DNA of 45,247 bases from Candidatus Cryptobacteroides caccocaballi (GCA_018064725.1 JAGHUQ010000032.1:1-45247); one strand, 5' to 3'; positions 1 through 8,314 are shown, counted from the stretch's first letter. Program-made: numbers and translations. Notes: generated from the sequence alone by a model not told the origin.

Positions 1-1230
1 GCATACGGGAAGGACGTCGACAAGCTCAAGGCACGTTCCGGACAGAAGGGATTCCGCTCCCTGGAGAAGGAGAATGGGACTCAGGAACTAGGATACTGGC
101 CGAGCGTCGAATACATCCGCAGCCGTGCCATGATGGGCAGCCAGAAAGCCGGCATCGGAGTGATAGGCGAAGGCAACGATTCTCCGGGCAGCGACTTCCT
201 GATCAAGCTCGCAGACGAGAATGACCCACGTCCAATCTGGATATGTTCATGGGGAGGTGCCAATACCCTTGCCCAGGCGATATGGCGCGTCCAGCAGACC
301 CGCACCCCGGAAGAAGTGGCTGAGTTCGTGAGAAAATTCCGAGTATATACCATCTCAGACCAGGACATGGTCTACGCACGCAGATTCGACCGTGCATACA
401 GCTCACATCAGTGGATGAGAATGAACTTCCCTGAAGACCTCTGCCTCATCTGGGACGAAGGAGCATGGCAGCGTCAGTGCGACCTCGGCAAGGAGAACTG
501 GGAACTCCACCAGAAGAACATACAGACCAAAGGAGCCCTCGGCAGCGAATATCCGAATTACCTCTGGGGAGTCGAAGGTGACACCCCGACCTTCCTCAAC
601 ATCATGCCTAACGGTCTGAACGACGCGGAAGATCCGACACAGGCAAGCTGGGCAGGCTTCCACGTGCGCGGAATATGCCCTGACCTCAAGACCGAGGCCT
701 GGAACAGCTGGCAGGAGCCTGTACGTTCGATTTCAGTGGCGTTCAAGGAGCGCTTCTACCCTGACGAGCTGAACGACTTCATGGCCAGGATGCAATGGGC
801 AGACGAAGGCAAGGGTAACACCAACCCGCACGTCAAGCTCATCGCCACGGTCGACGACAACAAACCCGAAAAGATCATGGAAGCACTCGCACCTGTCCAC
901 ATCACAGCTAATCCAGGCTCTACCGTTTGCCTCGACGCTTCTGGTTCGTATGACAAGGAAGGTGACAAGCTCAACTTCAAATGGTGGCAGCAGGAACAGG
1001 CCGGCACTGAAATCGTCGGCTCATACAAGGAGGAGGGCGGAGATACCCGTCTTATCCTCAACGGCGCACAGCAGATTCTCGCAATCGACTATTCGCATAA
1101 TCCAACTCTCTGCGTCAAGATTCCTCTCAACGCTGCAGGACAATCGCTTCACATCGTCTGCGAGGTACACGACGACGGCGCTTTCAATCTCGTCTCATAC
1201 CGCCGCATCATTATCGACGTCCAGAAATAA
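1..1230 (+). CDS. DUF1593 (Sde182-like, nucleoside-hydrolase-fold) protein, 5' truncated
   Basis: The frame is open from base 1, so the start lies outside the window; about 409 residues are visible. The first two thirds resemble the DUF1593 domain, a nucleoside-hydrolase-like fold found in secreted polysaccharide-associated proteins. Visible signatures are VIGEGNDSPGSDFL followed by WICSWGGANTLAQA and a YTISDQD segment. The last ~110 residues (after HVKLIATVDDNKP) look like the Ig-like C-terminal domain usual in this family, with the SGSYDKEGDKL turn typical of PKD/cadherin-like folds. Family members are described as cellulose-binding or plant-biomass-induced, but the catalytic activity is not established. 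The stop at 1228-1230 is followed within 4 bp by a GC-rich repeat element. No other gene of its operon is visible. Confidence 0.85.
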   Translation, partial: AYGKDVDKLKARSGQKGFRSLEKENGTQELGYWPSVEYIRSRAMMGSQKAGIGVIGEGNDSPGSDFLIKLADENDPRPIWICSWGGANTLAQAIWRVQQTRTPEEVAEFVRKFRVYTISDQDMVYARRFDRAYSSHQWMRMNFPEDLCLIWDEGAWQRQCDLGKENWELHQKNIQTKGALGSEYPNYLWGVEGDTPTFLNIMPNGLNDAEDPTQASWAGFHVRGICPDLKTEAWNSWQEPVRSISVAFKERFYPDELNDFMARMQWADEGKGNTNPHVKLIATVDDNKPEKIMEALAPVHITANPGSTVCLDASGSYDKEGDKLNFKWWQQEQAGTEIVGSYKEEGGDTRLILNGAQQILAIDYSHNPTLCVKIPLNAAGQSLHIVCEVHDDGAFNLVSYRRIIIDVQK

Positions 1231-1233
1231 CCC

Positions 1234-1436
1234 AAGTGATCGCGAGGTCACCGGCGGATGCCTAGTGAACAAAGGCAGCATCAGCGGGGGTAAACACGAT
1301 TCCGCTACGTGCCGAAACAAAAGTGACCGCGAGGTCACCGGCGGAGGCCGAGTTTTCGAAGAAAACGGAAGGCCGGGAGCCGCGGGGTATTAAGGGGCAG
1401 AGCCCCTGGAATTAAAGCAGCATCGCGCAGCGATGC
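1234..1436. repeat. GC-rich intergenic hairpin cluster with a duplicated palindrome
   Basis: About 200 bp of non-coding sequence packed with inverted repeats. The palindrome GTGACCGCGAGGTCAC lies at 1323-1338, with a near-identical copy (one C to T change) at 1236-1251; both are followed by CGGCGGA and spaced 87 bp apart. Further hairpins are GTTTTC/GAAAAC at 1352-1366, AGGGGC/GCCCCT at 1393-1407 and GCATCGC/GCGATGC at 1420-1436. I see no credible gene in it. It resembles REP/BIME-like intergenic elements, but whether it is multicopy in the genome cannot be told from this window. Confidence 0.6.
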
Positions 1437-1447
1437 CGCACCGAATG

Positions 1448-1479
1448 AAAAAAGCTCAGGATTTTTCCTGAGCTTTTTT
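1448..1479. terminator. Bidirectional intrinsic terminator
   Basis: An 8-bp perfect stem (GCTCAGGA, loop TTTT, TCCTGAGC) at 1454-1473 is flanked by six A on the left and six T on the right, so it works in both directions. It serves the plus-strand DUF1593 transcript and the minus-strand tRNA-Cys transcript that converge here. Confidence 0.9.
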
Positions 1480-1483
1480 CGTG

Positions 1484-1554
1484 AGGTGCGTAGCGGAATC
1501 GAACCACTGTAGCAGGTTTTGCAGACCTGTGCCTAGCCACTCGGCCAACGCACC
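1484..1554 (-). tRNA. tRNA-Cys (anticodon GCA)
   Basis: The minus strand folds as a 71-nt cloverleaf. The acceptor stem is GGTGCGT paired with ACGCACC, with U as discriminator base (usual for tRNA-Cys). The anticodon stem is CAGGT/ACCTG around the loop CTGCAAA, which gives anticodon GCA. The T-loop region reads GTTCGATTC. The 3' CCA is not encoded. A promoter lies just upstream (1573-1604) and a terminator directly downstream (1448-1479), so this is a single-gene transcription unit. Confidence 0.95.
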
Positions 1555-1572
1555 ATTTCCCGTTTGGGACTG

Positions 1573-1604
1573 CAAATATAAGAACAAATTCTTCAAATGC
1601 AAAA
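1573..1604 (-). promoter_or_regulatory. Promoter of tRNA-Cys
   Basis: On the minus strand a TTTTG box (1604-1600) is followed after 19 bp by TATATTTG (1580-1573), matching the Bacteroidota -33/-7 consensus TTTG / TAnnTTTG. The predicted start lies roughly 15 nt upstream of the mature tRNA end at 1554. Confidence 0.8.
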
Positions 1605-2804
1605 CTATTCTACATAGAGTAGAAGTCCTTTGAGGTATTCACCTTCCGGATGATAGATGTTCACTGAGTGATCAGCAGGCTGATTCAAGCGGTCAAGGAT
1701 CCTGACCTTACGGCCAGACTGAGCCGCAGCCGAGAACACTGCAAGTGCGAAAGCCTCCTTGTCGACCACCTGGGAGCAGCTGTATGTGAACACGAGTCCA
1801 CCGGGAGCCACGCGTGATATAGCCGCGGCATTGAGTCTCTGGTATGCACGGAGCGCATTGCGGAGTACTCCCCTGTGCTTTGCGAATGCGGGTGGATCGA
1901 CGATCATGAGATCGTACTTTCCTTCCGGAGCTGATTTGACGAAATCAATTGCATCGCAGCAGTAGCTGGTGTGCTGTTCCGGAGTGAAGCCATTGAGCGC
2001 CACATTCCTGTCAACCATGTCCATGGCCTTCTGCGAGCAGTCTACCGAATCGACGTGCTTTGCACCTCCGGCAAGAGCATATATGGAGAATCCTCCGGTA
2101 TAGCAGAAAAGGTTGAGCACATTCTTGCCGGCAGAGTAGCGACCGACAAGATTCCTGTTCTCGCGCTGGTCGAGGAAGAAGCCTGTCTTCTGTCCGCTGG
2201 TCCAGTTCACATAGAACTTATGGCCGTTCTCGAGAACAATCTGCTCATCATCACGGAATCCTTCCGCCCTGTAGATATAGCCATCGATGAGATCGAGGCC
2301 CGCCTTGAAAGGTGCAGTGCCTGAGCTCTTGTCATAGACAGCCTTGAGTGAAGTACCGTACACGGCCTTGAGGGCCTCACATATCTGGTTCTTTGCACGG
2401 AACATGCCCACAGAATGAGCCTGGAGGACGCATACTCCGTCATAATAGTCAATGATAAGTCCAGGGAGATTGTCTCCTTCACCATGTACGAGCCTGTAGC
2501 AATTGGTGTCGCTTGGACCATCCTTAGCAAGACCTACCGCACGTCTTACGTCAAGAGCCTTGGCGAGCCTGCTATGGAAGAAGTCCGGACGGAGTGCCTC
2601 ATCCGAGAAGCTCAGGACGCGCACTGCGATAGAACCTATCTGGTAATGACCGACGGCAAGCATTTCGCCATCGGCAGAATGTACTGACACGAGGTCACCC
2701 TCCGCAGGTGAACCCTGAATTTCGGAAACGGCGCCTGAAAACACCCAAGGGTGGAAGCGTCGCAGGGACTCTTCCCTGCCCTTTCGCAATATTATCTTGA
2801 TCAT
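1605..2804 (-). CDS. rlmI: Class I rRNA methyltransferase, RlmI family
   Basis: 399 residues, the usual length for RlmI/RlmO-type 23S rRNA cytosine-C5 methyltransferases (E. coli RlmI makes m5C1962). Domains in order: N-terminal PUA-like RNA-binding domain (about 1-75), a central RlmI-like segment, and a Rossmann methyltransferase domain (about 190-399). SAM motif I is VLNLFCYTGGFS (229-240), motif IV is DPPAF (303-307), and the TYSCS segment near 340-344 carries a conserved cysteine. It is the last gene of the uxuA-SDR-exonuclease-rlmI run, 30 bp after the exonuclease. Family assignment is secure; the exact modified base is inferred. Confidence 0.9.
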   Translation of the reverse strand: MIKIILRKGREESLRRFHPWVFSGAVSEIQGSPAEGDLVSVHSADGEMLAVGHYQIGSIAVRVLSFSDEALRPDFFHSRLAKALDVRRAVGLAKDGPSDTNCYRLVHGEGDNLPGLIIDYYDGVCVLQAHSVGMFRAKNQICEALKAVYGTSLKAVYDKSSGTAPFKAGLDLIDGYIYRAEGFRDDEQIVLENGHKFYVNWTSGQKTGFFLDQRENRNLVGRYSAGKNVLNLFCYTGGFSIYALAGGAKHVDSVDCSQKAMDMVDRNVALNGFTPEQHTSYCCDAIDFVKSAPEGKYDLMIVDPPAFAKHRGVLRNALRAYQRLNAAAISRVAPGGLVFTYSCSQVVDKEAFALAVFSAAAQSGRKVRILDRLNQPADHSVNIYHPEGEYLKGLLLYVE

Positions 2805-2834
2805 ATCTGGTATGGCGGTCTGTCCGCCTAAGTA

Positions 2835-3659
2835 TTATTCTACAGTTGTCTGTGGCTGGTTCTCCGGGGTACTCTCTGACCCAGCTTTCCTCTTCCTGGA
2901 GTGATTCCTTGAAGGTCTGCGCCTCTTCTGTGGAGCAGCCTCACCCGTTACGGCAGCCGCAGATGCGGCAGGCTTTCTCCTTCTTCTCTTTGGCTTAGGC
3001 TTTGATTCCGAAGAATTCTCTGATTTTTCCGTATTGACCTCAGCCTTCTCAGGTACAGGGTCAGGAGGAAGAGGATTCTTCTCCGTATCCAGGAGTTTCC
3101 TGTACATTTCGAGACAAACCCATGCATCGGTAGCCGCATACATGGCCTGTGCATCAGTCAGGGCTTCCGCTTCCCAATTCGAGAGCTGCTGGGTCTTGCT
3201 GATCCTGATGTCGAGTATGATACCCGCCATCTTCTTTACACTCTTGTCTCTGATGCCCCACTCGCAGCCAATCTTCTGGAGATCAACGAAGCCGCCAGCA
3301 ACGAAATCATGCTTCTTCTGGAGCCCACGGATGTCATCATGCACGGCAGCACCGATCTTGAGGATCTTTGTGCTCGAAAGGATGTTGCGCAGACGGCGGT
3401 TGAGTTCCATCTTGTTTATCCTGAACAAGAATGCATGATCAGGTCCGGAGAGCTGAAGAAGAGCAACTCCGTAATGAGGCTGATGAGGAGAGAAGCACGG
3501 ACGGGTCTCCGTATCGAATCCTATCATCTCCTGCTTGCGGAGATAACGGATCGCGCGGTCAAAGGCAGGACCGTCCCCGGTGATCACATGTATCGTTCCG
3601 GGGAAGGAAGCCATCTGGAGCTTCGACAACTCGTCTGGTGTTATGCTTTCCTTGAACAT
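2835..3659 (-). CDS. DEDDy 3'-5' exonuclease domain protein with a basic tail (RNase D-like)
   Basis: 274 residues. The DnaQ/RNase D-like domain fills about 20-200. The acidic residues are visible: D49 and E51 in IGFDTETRP (ExoI), an Asp at 108/109 in AAVHDDIRG (ExoII), and Y174 with D178 in YAATDAW (ExoIII, DEDDy type). There is no HRDC domain, so it is shorter than true RNase D. From about 217 the protein turns into a low-complexity tail with Arg/Lys clusters (KPKPKRRRRKP, KRRRPSRNHSRKRK), a likely nucleic-acid-binding extension. Its ATG directly abuts the SDR stop (TAAATG), so translation is probably coupled. Substrate (RNA or DNA) is unknown. Confidence 0.85.
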   Translation of the reverse strand: MFKESITPDELSKLQMASFPGTIHVITGDGPAFDRAIRYLRKQEMIGFDTETRPCFSPHQPHYGVALLQLSGPDHAFLFRINKMELNRRLRNILSSTKILKIGAAVHDDIRGLQKKHDFVAGGFVDLQKIGCEWGIRDKSVKKMAGIILDIRISKTQQLSNWEAEALTDAQAMYAATDAWVCLEMYRKLLDTEKNPLPPDPVPEKAEVNTEKSENSSESKPKPKRRRRKPAASAAAVTGEAAPQKRRRPSRNHSRKRKAGSESTPENQPQTTVE

Positions 3660-4475
3660 TTAAATTCCGCTGAAACTGCTGAAGCCGCCATCGACCGGGA
3701 GTATGACGCCTGTGATGAATGATGCCGCGTCAGAACACAGGAACTGAGCTGCTCCGTTGAGTTCAGTGATATCACCGAACCTGCGCATAGGGGTCTTGTT
3801 GATGACCTTCACCGAACGCTCGGTGAGCGATCCGTCCTCATTGAGGAGAGCCGCACGGTTCTGCTTGCCGATGAAGAAACCCGGGGCAAGCGCATTCACG
3901 CGAATCTTCTCTCCGTATTTCATGGCCATCTCCGCCGCGAGCCACTTGGTGAAGTTGGATACTCCTGTCTTGGCCGCACCGTAGCCTGCCACACGCGAAA
4001 GTGCGTCATAGGCAGCCATTGATGAGATGTTGAGTATGTTGCCGAACCCCTGTCTGGCGAAAATCTTCGAAAAGACATGGCATGGATAGACGGTTCCGTT
4101 CAAGTTAAGGTCGAGTACCTTGTCCCAGTCCTCGAGCTTCATGTCCCAGAAATTCTGATCGGGCATCACATTGGCGCCTGCCACGTTGCCACCTGCAACA
4201 TTCACGAGCGTATCAATCTTTCCGTACTTGGCAACCACCTCCTCGGCAATTCCCGCGAGAACTTCAGTATCCATGACGCTGCATGCGTAGCAAGCCGGAT
4301 CGCCGCCGAGAGCCTTGAGCTTCTCGAGCACCGTCTCCACCTGTTCAGGCCTATGTACCAATGCCACGACGTTCGCTCCCTGGGAAGCGAAATGGCTCGC
4401 GATACTGCCTCCGAGCACGCCGGCTGCGCCTGTAACGACTGCAACCTTGCCTTCTATGCTGTACATTTCGTTCAT
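3660..4475 (-). CDS. SDR family oxidoreductase, probable fructuronate/mannonate reductase
   Basis: 271 residues, a classical short-chain dehydrogenase. The nucleotide-binding motif is TGAAGVLGGS (15-24), the NAG-equivalent is NVAGG (92-96), the catalytic Ser is at about 151-152, and YGAAK gives Tyr165 and Lys169. The C-terminal ITGVILPVDGG is typical of SDRs. It starts 14 bp after uxuA on the same strand. In Bacteroidales an SDR next to mannonate dehydratase usually acts as D-mannonate oxidoreductase (interconverting D-fructuronate and D-mannonate, the UxuB role). Function is inferred from this neighbourhood; the SDR fold itself is seen directly. Confidence 0.8.
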   Translation of the reverse strand: MNEMYSIEGKVAVVTGAAGVLGGSIASHFASQGANVVALVHRPEQVETVLEKLKALGGDPACYACSVMDTEVLAGIAEEVVAKYGKIDTLVNVAGGNVAGANVMPDQNFWDMKLEDWDKVLDLNLNGTVYPCHVFSKIFARQGFGNILNISSMAAYDALSRVAGYGAAKTGVSNFTKWLAAEMAMKYGEKIRVNALAPGFFIGKQNRAALLNEDGSLTERSVKVINKTPMRRFGDITELNGAAQFLCSDAASFITGVILPVDGGFSSFSGI

Positions 4476-4489
4476 ATCTCTTGCTGTAT

Positions 4490-5668
4490 TTATCTGTTAG
4501 TAGCCATCTCGTCACGCACGACGGCCATCATGCCATCCACCTGTCCAAGGGCTAGCATACGTCCATGGAATGAATAGCCTGCATTATATCCCTTATCCTC
4601 GTCACCAAGCATCATCCTGCCATGGTCGACGCGCATCGGAAGGTTCCTTCCCTCCTTCTCGAAGATGCGTACGAGTTCCACGAGGTTGGCGCGTCCTCCC
4701 GTGTGCGGCGCCTCGATGAAGTTGCCACCGGGAAGCACGTTACAGCTGCGCAGATGCACGAAGTGAGTCCTTCCGGCAAAGCGGCGTGCCATCTCGACGA
4801 CGTCATTGTGGGCACCGGCGCTGAGAGAACCCGCGCAGAAGGTAAGTCCGTTGTGGAAATTGTCGACGGCATTGAGGAACCACTCGATGTCCTCAGCGCA
4901 TGTCACGATTCTCGGAAGTCCAAGAACAGGCATAGGCGGGTCGTCCGGATGGACGCACATATTGATGTCGTACTCATCGCATACAGGCATGATCGCAGCG
5001 AGGAAATATCTCATGTTCTCACGGAGCTGCTCCTTGGTCACGCCTTTGTACAGGTCGAGCAATGACTGGAATTTGCGTACAGGTTCCTTGTCCCCCTCGG
5101 ATATGTTTCCGTTCACGAAGCCCTGGGTCTTCACGATTATGTTGTCGACGAGCTGGTGACGGTCAGCATCTGTCATGATCGTGTCCAACTCCTTGACTTT
5201 CTCGACTATCTCAGCAGGAAAATCCTTCTCAGCACCTTCCCTGCCCACTATCCTCATATCGAAATATGCGAAGCGTGCATAGTCGAAATAGAGGGACTTT
5301 GTCCCGTCTGGCCATTCGTGCTCGAGATCGGTACGTGCCCAGTCAAGCACCGGCATGAAGTTGTAGCAGATGGTCTTGATTCCACACTTGCCGAGGTTTG
5401 CAAGGCTGACCTTGTAGTTTTCGATAAGACGATCACGCTCCGGACCGGCATACTTTATGGCCTCGCACACAGGAAGGCTTTCGACCACTGACCATCGGAG
5501 CCCGAATGACTCTATGTAATTCTTGAGGTCCATAATGGCCTCGACTGTCCAGATCTCTCCGTTCGGGATATCATGAAGTGCGGTGACTATACCCTCAACG
5601 CCTATCTGACGAAGCATCGACAAGGTAATCTTATCCTTCTTTCCGAACCATCTCCAAGTCTTTTCCAT
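4490..5668 (-). CDS. uxuA: Mannonate dehydratase
   Basis: 392 residues, the standard UxuA length. UxuA dehydrates D-mannonate to 2-dehydro-3-deoxy-D-gluconate in glucuronate catabolism. It has a TIM-barrel fold. Typical segments are the N-terminal MEKTWRWFG and the VHPDDPPMPVLGLPRIV metal/substrate region, followed by HFVHLRSC and the late RVDHGRMMLGD motif. A -7 box lies about 20 bp upstream (5691-5698). It heads a four-gene minus-strand run with the SDR reductase, suggesting uronate use from pectin or glucuronoxylan. KDG kinase and aldolase are not in the window. Confidence 0.95.
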   Translation of the reverse strand: MEKTWRWFGKKDKITLSMLRQIGVEGIVTALHDIPNGEIWTVEAIMDLKNYIESFGLRWSVVESLPVCEAIKYAGPERDRLIENYKVSLANLGKCGIKTICYNFMPVLDWARTDLEHEWPDGTKSLYFDYARFAYFDMRIVGREGAEKDFPAEIVEKVKELDTIMTDADRHQLVDNIIVKTQGFVNGNISEGDKEPVRKFQSLLDLYKGVTKEQLRENMRYFLAAIMPVCDEYDINMCVHPDDPPMPVLGLPRIVTCAEDIEWFLNAVDNFHNGLTFCAGSLSAGAHNDVVEMARRFAGRTHFVHLRSCNVLPGGNFIEAPHTGGRANLVELVRIFEKEGRNLPMRVDHGRMMLGDEDKGYNAGYSFHGRMLALGQVDGMMAVVRDEMATNR

Positions 5669-5678
5669 GACAAATGAA

Positions 5679-6329
5679 TTAATGCGCCCGCAAAGTTAGC
5701 AGAATTTTCGGGATGAGGAGGCTATATACGAACTCTTCCTCCATAAAATGCGTTCCATTATACAGAGTATAAGTCTCCTGTCCGAAAAGATGCGTCCATG
5801 ACCTGATGCTTACGATACCAGTCCGACGATAATGGTCATGCTCCCCGAAAAAGGCATAGGCACTCATTGAAAAGAGTTTTTTCCTGTCTGCGAAGATATC
5901 CTTTCGTACCTTCCTGTATTTGCGCATGGTGCGGAAAGTAAAATGGAGCTTCTGCCTGTCGCCGGGCCTGGGGCGATAAATTCCGTCAAGCATCGGAGTA
6001 ACCCCCGGGACAAGTGCCAGGAAAGCCAGATAACCAAGGTAGAGCGGTGCGTTCAATGCCGGCGAAACGAATAGACATGGAATATCCTTGCGGCTGATTC
6101 TCAAAGCATTGCACGAGCCGAGAGACTCTCCTATGATAAGGCTGGGTGAGAGTTCCTCCACCCATTTCTCAATCTGTGCCAAAGCCACGTCAGGGTCGAA
6201 ATCATAGGTCCGGCAGACCACCTTCACTTGGCCGTGCGCCGCAACCCTTGACGCGAACCATTCGCCGAGCAGTCTCGGAATGCGACTGTCCGAGCCTCCT
6301 CCCATTCCATGTATGTAGAGAATCACCAT
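5679..6329 (-). CDS. Small alpha/beta-hydrolase fold protein
   Basis: 216 residues. It starts MVILYIHGMGGG, placing the oxyanion HG at the very N-terminus, so no later start is possible. The nucleophile elbow is GESLGS (Ser69), the acid is probably Asp165 in FFGEHDHY and the base His194 in NGTHFM. This is the size and layout of YqiA/RBBP9-type esterases. No signal peptide is seen, so it is probably cytoplasmic. Substrate unknown. Its -7 box (6334-6341) is so close that the mRNA should be leaderless or nearly so. Its 3' end contains the uxuA promoter. Confidence 0.7.
   Translation of the reverse strand: MVILYIHGMGGGSDSRIPRLLGEWFASRVAAHGQVKVVCRTYDFDPDVALAQIEKWVEELSPSLIIGESLGSCNALRISRKDIPCLFVSPALNAPLYLGYLAFLALVPGVTPMLDGIYRPRPGDRQKLHFTFRTMRKYRKVRKDIFADRKKLFSMSAYAFFGEHDHYRRTGIVSIRSWTHLFGQETYTLYNGTHFMEEEFVYSLLIPKILLTLRAH
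5691..5698 (-). promoter_or_regulatory. -7 box for the uxuA operon
   Basis: TAACTTTG on the minus strand fits TAnnTTTG and places the start roughly 15-20 nt before the uxuA ATG (5668). It overlaps the last codons of the hydrolase gene. No good -33 TTTG is visible at the usual distance. Confidence 0.5.
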
Positions 6330-6333
6330 AACA

Positions 6334-6341
6334 CAAATTTA
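6334..6341 (-). promoter_or_regulatory. -7 box for the alpha/beta-hydrolase gene
   Basis: TAAATTTG on the minus strand ends 5 bp before the ATG at 6329, predicting a leaderless transcript. It mirrors the plus-strand box at 6355-6362, 13 bp away. Confidence 0.5.
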
Positions 6342-6354
6342 AAGAAATTATTGC

Positions 6355-6362
6355 TATATTTG
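6355..6362 (+). promoter_or_regulatory. -7 box for the C1 peptidase operon
   Basis: TATATTTG preceded by ATTGC, giving a start roughly 30 nt before the ATG at 6399. No clear TTTG lies 19 bp upstream, so recognition may depend on the extended -7 region. Confidence 0.65.
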
Positions 6363-6398
6363 TCAATTCGCACGCGAAAACAAAAACAACAGACAGAT

Positions 6399-7559
6399 AT
6401 GAAAAAGACAATCATCGCGGCAGCTGCACTTCTCATGGCTGCCGGTTCATTTGCCCAGGCGCAGACCAAGGCCCCTGAGTATGAATTCACGACCATCAAG
6501 GAGAACAAGATCACTCCTGTGAAGAATCAGTTCCGCAGCGGCACATGCTGGTGCTTCTCAACTCTCTCATTCATCGAATCAGAGATTCTCCGTCAGACAG
6601 GAGTTGAGACAGACCTCTCAGAGATGTTTGTAGTCAGCCGCGCATATCACGACAGGGCTGTAAAGTACGTACGCCTCGACGGAACTCTCGGCTTCTCGGC
6701 AGGAAGTTCATTCGGTGACGTCTTCCAGGTCATCAAGAAATACGGTATCGCCACCCAGGAGCAGTATCCAGGCCTCCAGTACGGAACTTCGCTTCCAGAG
6801 CAGAACGAGATGGATGCTGTTCTCGCTGCCTATGTACGCGCAGTGGTGGCAAATCCTAACAAGAAGCTTTCTACCGCATGGCTCAAGGGTCTCGACGGTG
6901 TCCTCCAGGCATATCAGGGAGAATGGCCAGAACTCTCAACCACACAGGCAAAGCGTGACGAGCTCAAGATCAACGTTGACGACTATGTGAACATCTGCTC
7001 ATTCGCGAGCGAGGAGCTCTATCAGCCACACATCATCGAGGTTGCCGACAACTGGCGTTGGGGTGCAGCATACAACGTGACCATGGACGAGATGATGGAC
7101 ATCCTCTACAAGGCTGTAGAAGGCGGCTACACCGTTGCATGGGGCGCTGACGTAAGCGAGTCTGGCTTCACCCGCAACGGTCTCGCAATCGTTCCTAAGC
7201 CGGTAGAGGCAAAGCCAGCCGCAGGTTCAGACCAGGAGCACTGGCTCGGCAAGGAAGAAGCTAAGCCTGAGCAGGCTGCCGCTGCCCTTCCTGAGGAAAT
7301 GACGATCACCGACGAGATGCGCCAGCTTGCATATGATTGCAAGGAGACTACTGACGACCACGGAATGCACATCTTTGGTGTGGCAAAGGACCAGAACGGC
7401 AACAAGTACTTCATGGTGAAGAACTCTTGGGGCGACTCTGGCAAGTACCACGGCATCTGGTATGCATCAGACGCATATGTACGTTACAAGACCCTCAACT
7501 TCATCGTTCACAAGGATGCGCTCAGCAAGGACATGAAGAAGAAACTCAACATTAAGTAA
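6399..7559 (+). CDS. Secreted C1 family cysteine peptidase (bleomycin hydrolase/PepC-like)
   Basis: 386 residues with the start at MKKTIIAAAALLMAAG, a clear signal peptide (about 1-22). The upstream in-frame ATG at 6309 would add residues encoded through the -7 box and is rejected. Papain-family catalytic residues are visible: Gln44 and Cys50 in NQFRSGTCWCFS, His324 in DDHGMHIFGVA, and Asn342 in VKNSWGDSG. This pattern matches C1B bleomycin hydrolase/aminopeptidase C relatives, here exported to the periplasm or beyond. The TAA overlaps the ATG of pssA (TAATG), so the two are translationally coupled. Likely role: turnover of imported or envelope peptides. Confidence 0.9.
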   Translation: MKKTIIAAAALLMAAGSFAQAQTKAPEYEFTTIKENKITPVKNQFRSGTCWCFSTLSFIESEILRQTGVETDLSEMFVVSRAYHDRAVKYVRLDGTLGFSAGSSFGDVFQVIKKYGIATQEQYPGLQYGTSLPEQNEMDAVLAAYVRAVVANPNKKLSTAWLKGLDGVLQAYQGEWPELSTTQAKRDELKINVDDYVNICSFASEELYQPHIIEVADNWRWGAAYNVTMDEMMDILYKAVEGGYTVAWGADVSESGFTRNGLAIVPKPVEAKPAAGSDQEHWLGKEEAKPEQAAAALPEEMTITDEMRQLAYDCKETTDDHGMHIFGVAKDQNGNKYFMVKNSWGDSGKYHGIWYASDAYVRYKTLNFIVHKDALSKDMKKKLNIK

Positions 7560-8311
7560 TGTCTCTCAGGAAACATATCCCAAACACAATCACTTCGTTG
7601 AATCTCGTATCAGGATTCATCGGAGTGATTGCCGCTTTCTACGGCAGGAACGACATCGCCTTTCTGATGATGCTCCTGGCCGCAGTATTTGATTTCTGCG
7701 ACGGATTGTCCGCGAGGATGTTAGGGGCATATTCCGAGATGGGAAAGGAACTTGATTCCCTCTGCGATGCAGTGAGCTTCGGAGTGCTTCCTGCAATCAT
7801 GCTCTTCAAGATCAGCACCGAACTAGGAGGTGGCAACTGCTGCTTCATAGTCCGAAACATCACCCTGTGGAGCCTCTTCCCGATCCTCATCGCAGTCTTT
7901 TCCGCAGTCAGACTGGCAAAATTCAACATCGACGAGCGTCAGAGCGAGAACTTCATCGGGCTCGCGACCCCGGCATGTGCCATGATCTGCGGATCCCTTG
8001 TCTACTATGTGACAAAGACCCCGGACAGCTTCCTCAGGGCATGGTGTGCCGGACCTGTATTCATCCCGGTGCTCTCAGTAGTTCTCTCTGCCCTTCTCGT
8101 CAGCGAATTCCCAATGTTCTCGATGAAGTTCAAGAAAGGAGAGAAGAGCTATTCCGCGGTCCACAAGATGAGAATCGCATTCATCGGCGTGATCCTCGTG
8201 ACCTTCGTAGCAGTCATGCTCATGGGGCTCAACTGGTCAATGACTGTATTCTTCGCATTCGTTGTCTACATAGTAATGAACATACTCCAAGATCTATTCG
8301 GCAGGAAGTAG
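7559..8311 (+). CDS. pssA: CDP-diacylglycerol--serine O-phosphatidyltransferase
   Basis: 250 residues and several membrane helices. The CDP-alcohol phosphatidyltransferase signature DG-x2-AR-x8-G-x3-D-x3-D is complete: D48, G49, A52, R53, G62, D66, D70. The enzyme makes phosphatidylserine, the precursor of phosphatidylethanolamine, in the inner membrane. N-terminal RKHIPNTITSLNLVSG is typical of the class II PssA common in Bacteroidota. It overlaps the peptidase by 1 bp and is followed 3 bp later by nhaC. Confidence 0.93.
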   Translation: MSLRKHIPNTITSLNLVSGFIGVIAAFYGRNDIAFLMMLLAAVFDFCDGLSARMLGAYSEMGKELDSLCDAVSFGVLPAIMLFKISTELGGGNCCFIVRNITLWSLFPILIAVFSAVRLAKFNIDERQSENFIGLATPACAMICGSLVYYVTKTPDSFLRAWCAGPVFIPVLSVVLSALLVSEFPMFSMKFKKGEKSYSAVHKMRIAFIGVILVTFVAVMLMGLNWSMTVFFAFVVYIVMNILQDLFGRK

Positions 8312-8314
8312 ACG

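Noticed and set aside
1234..1338. Possible CRISPR-like direct repeats
   Set aside because: Only two copies 87 bp apart with no regular spacers and no cas genes.
950..1393. ORF running out of the DUF1593 gene through the palindromes (SDREVTGG repeats)
   Set aside because: It starts out of frame inside a real gene and the repeated peptide is only the DNA palindrome translated; treated as a repeat element.
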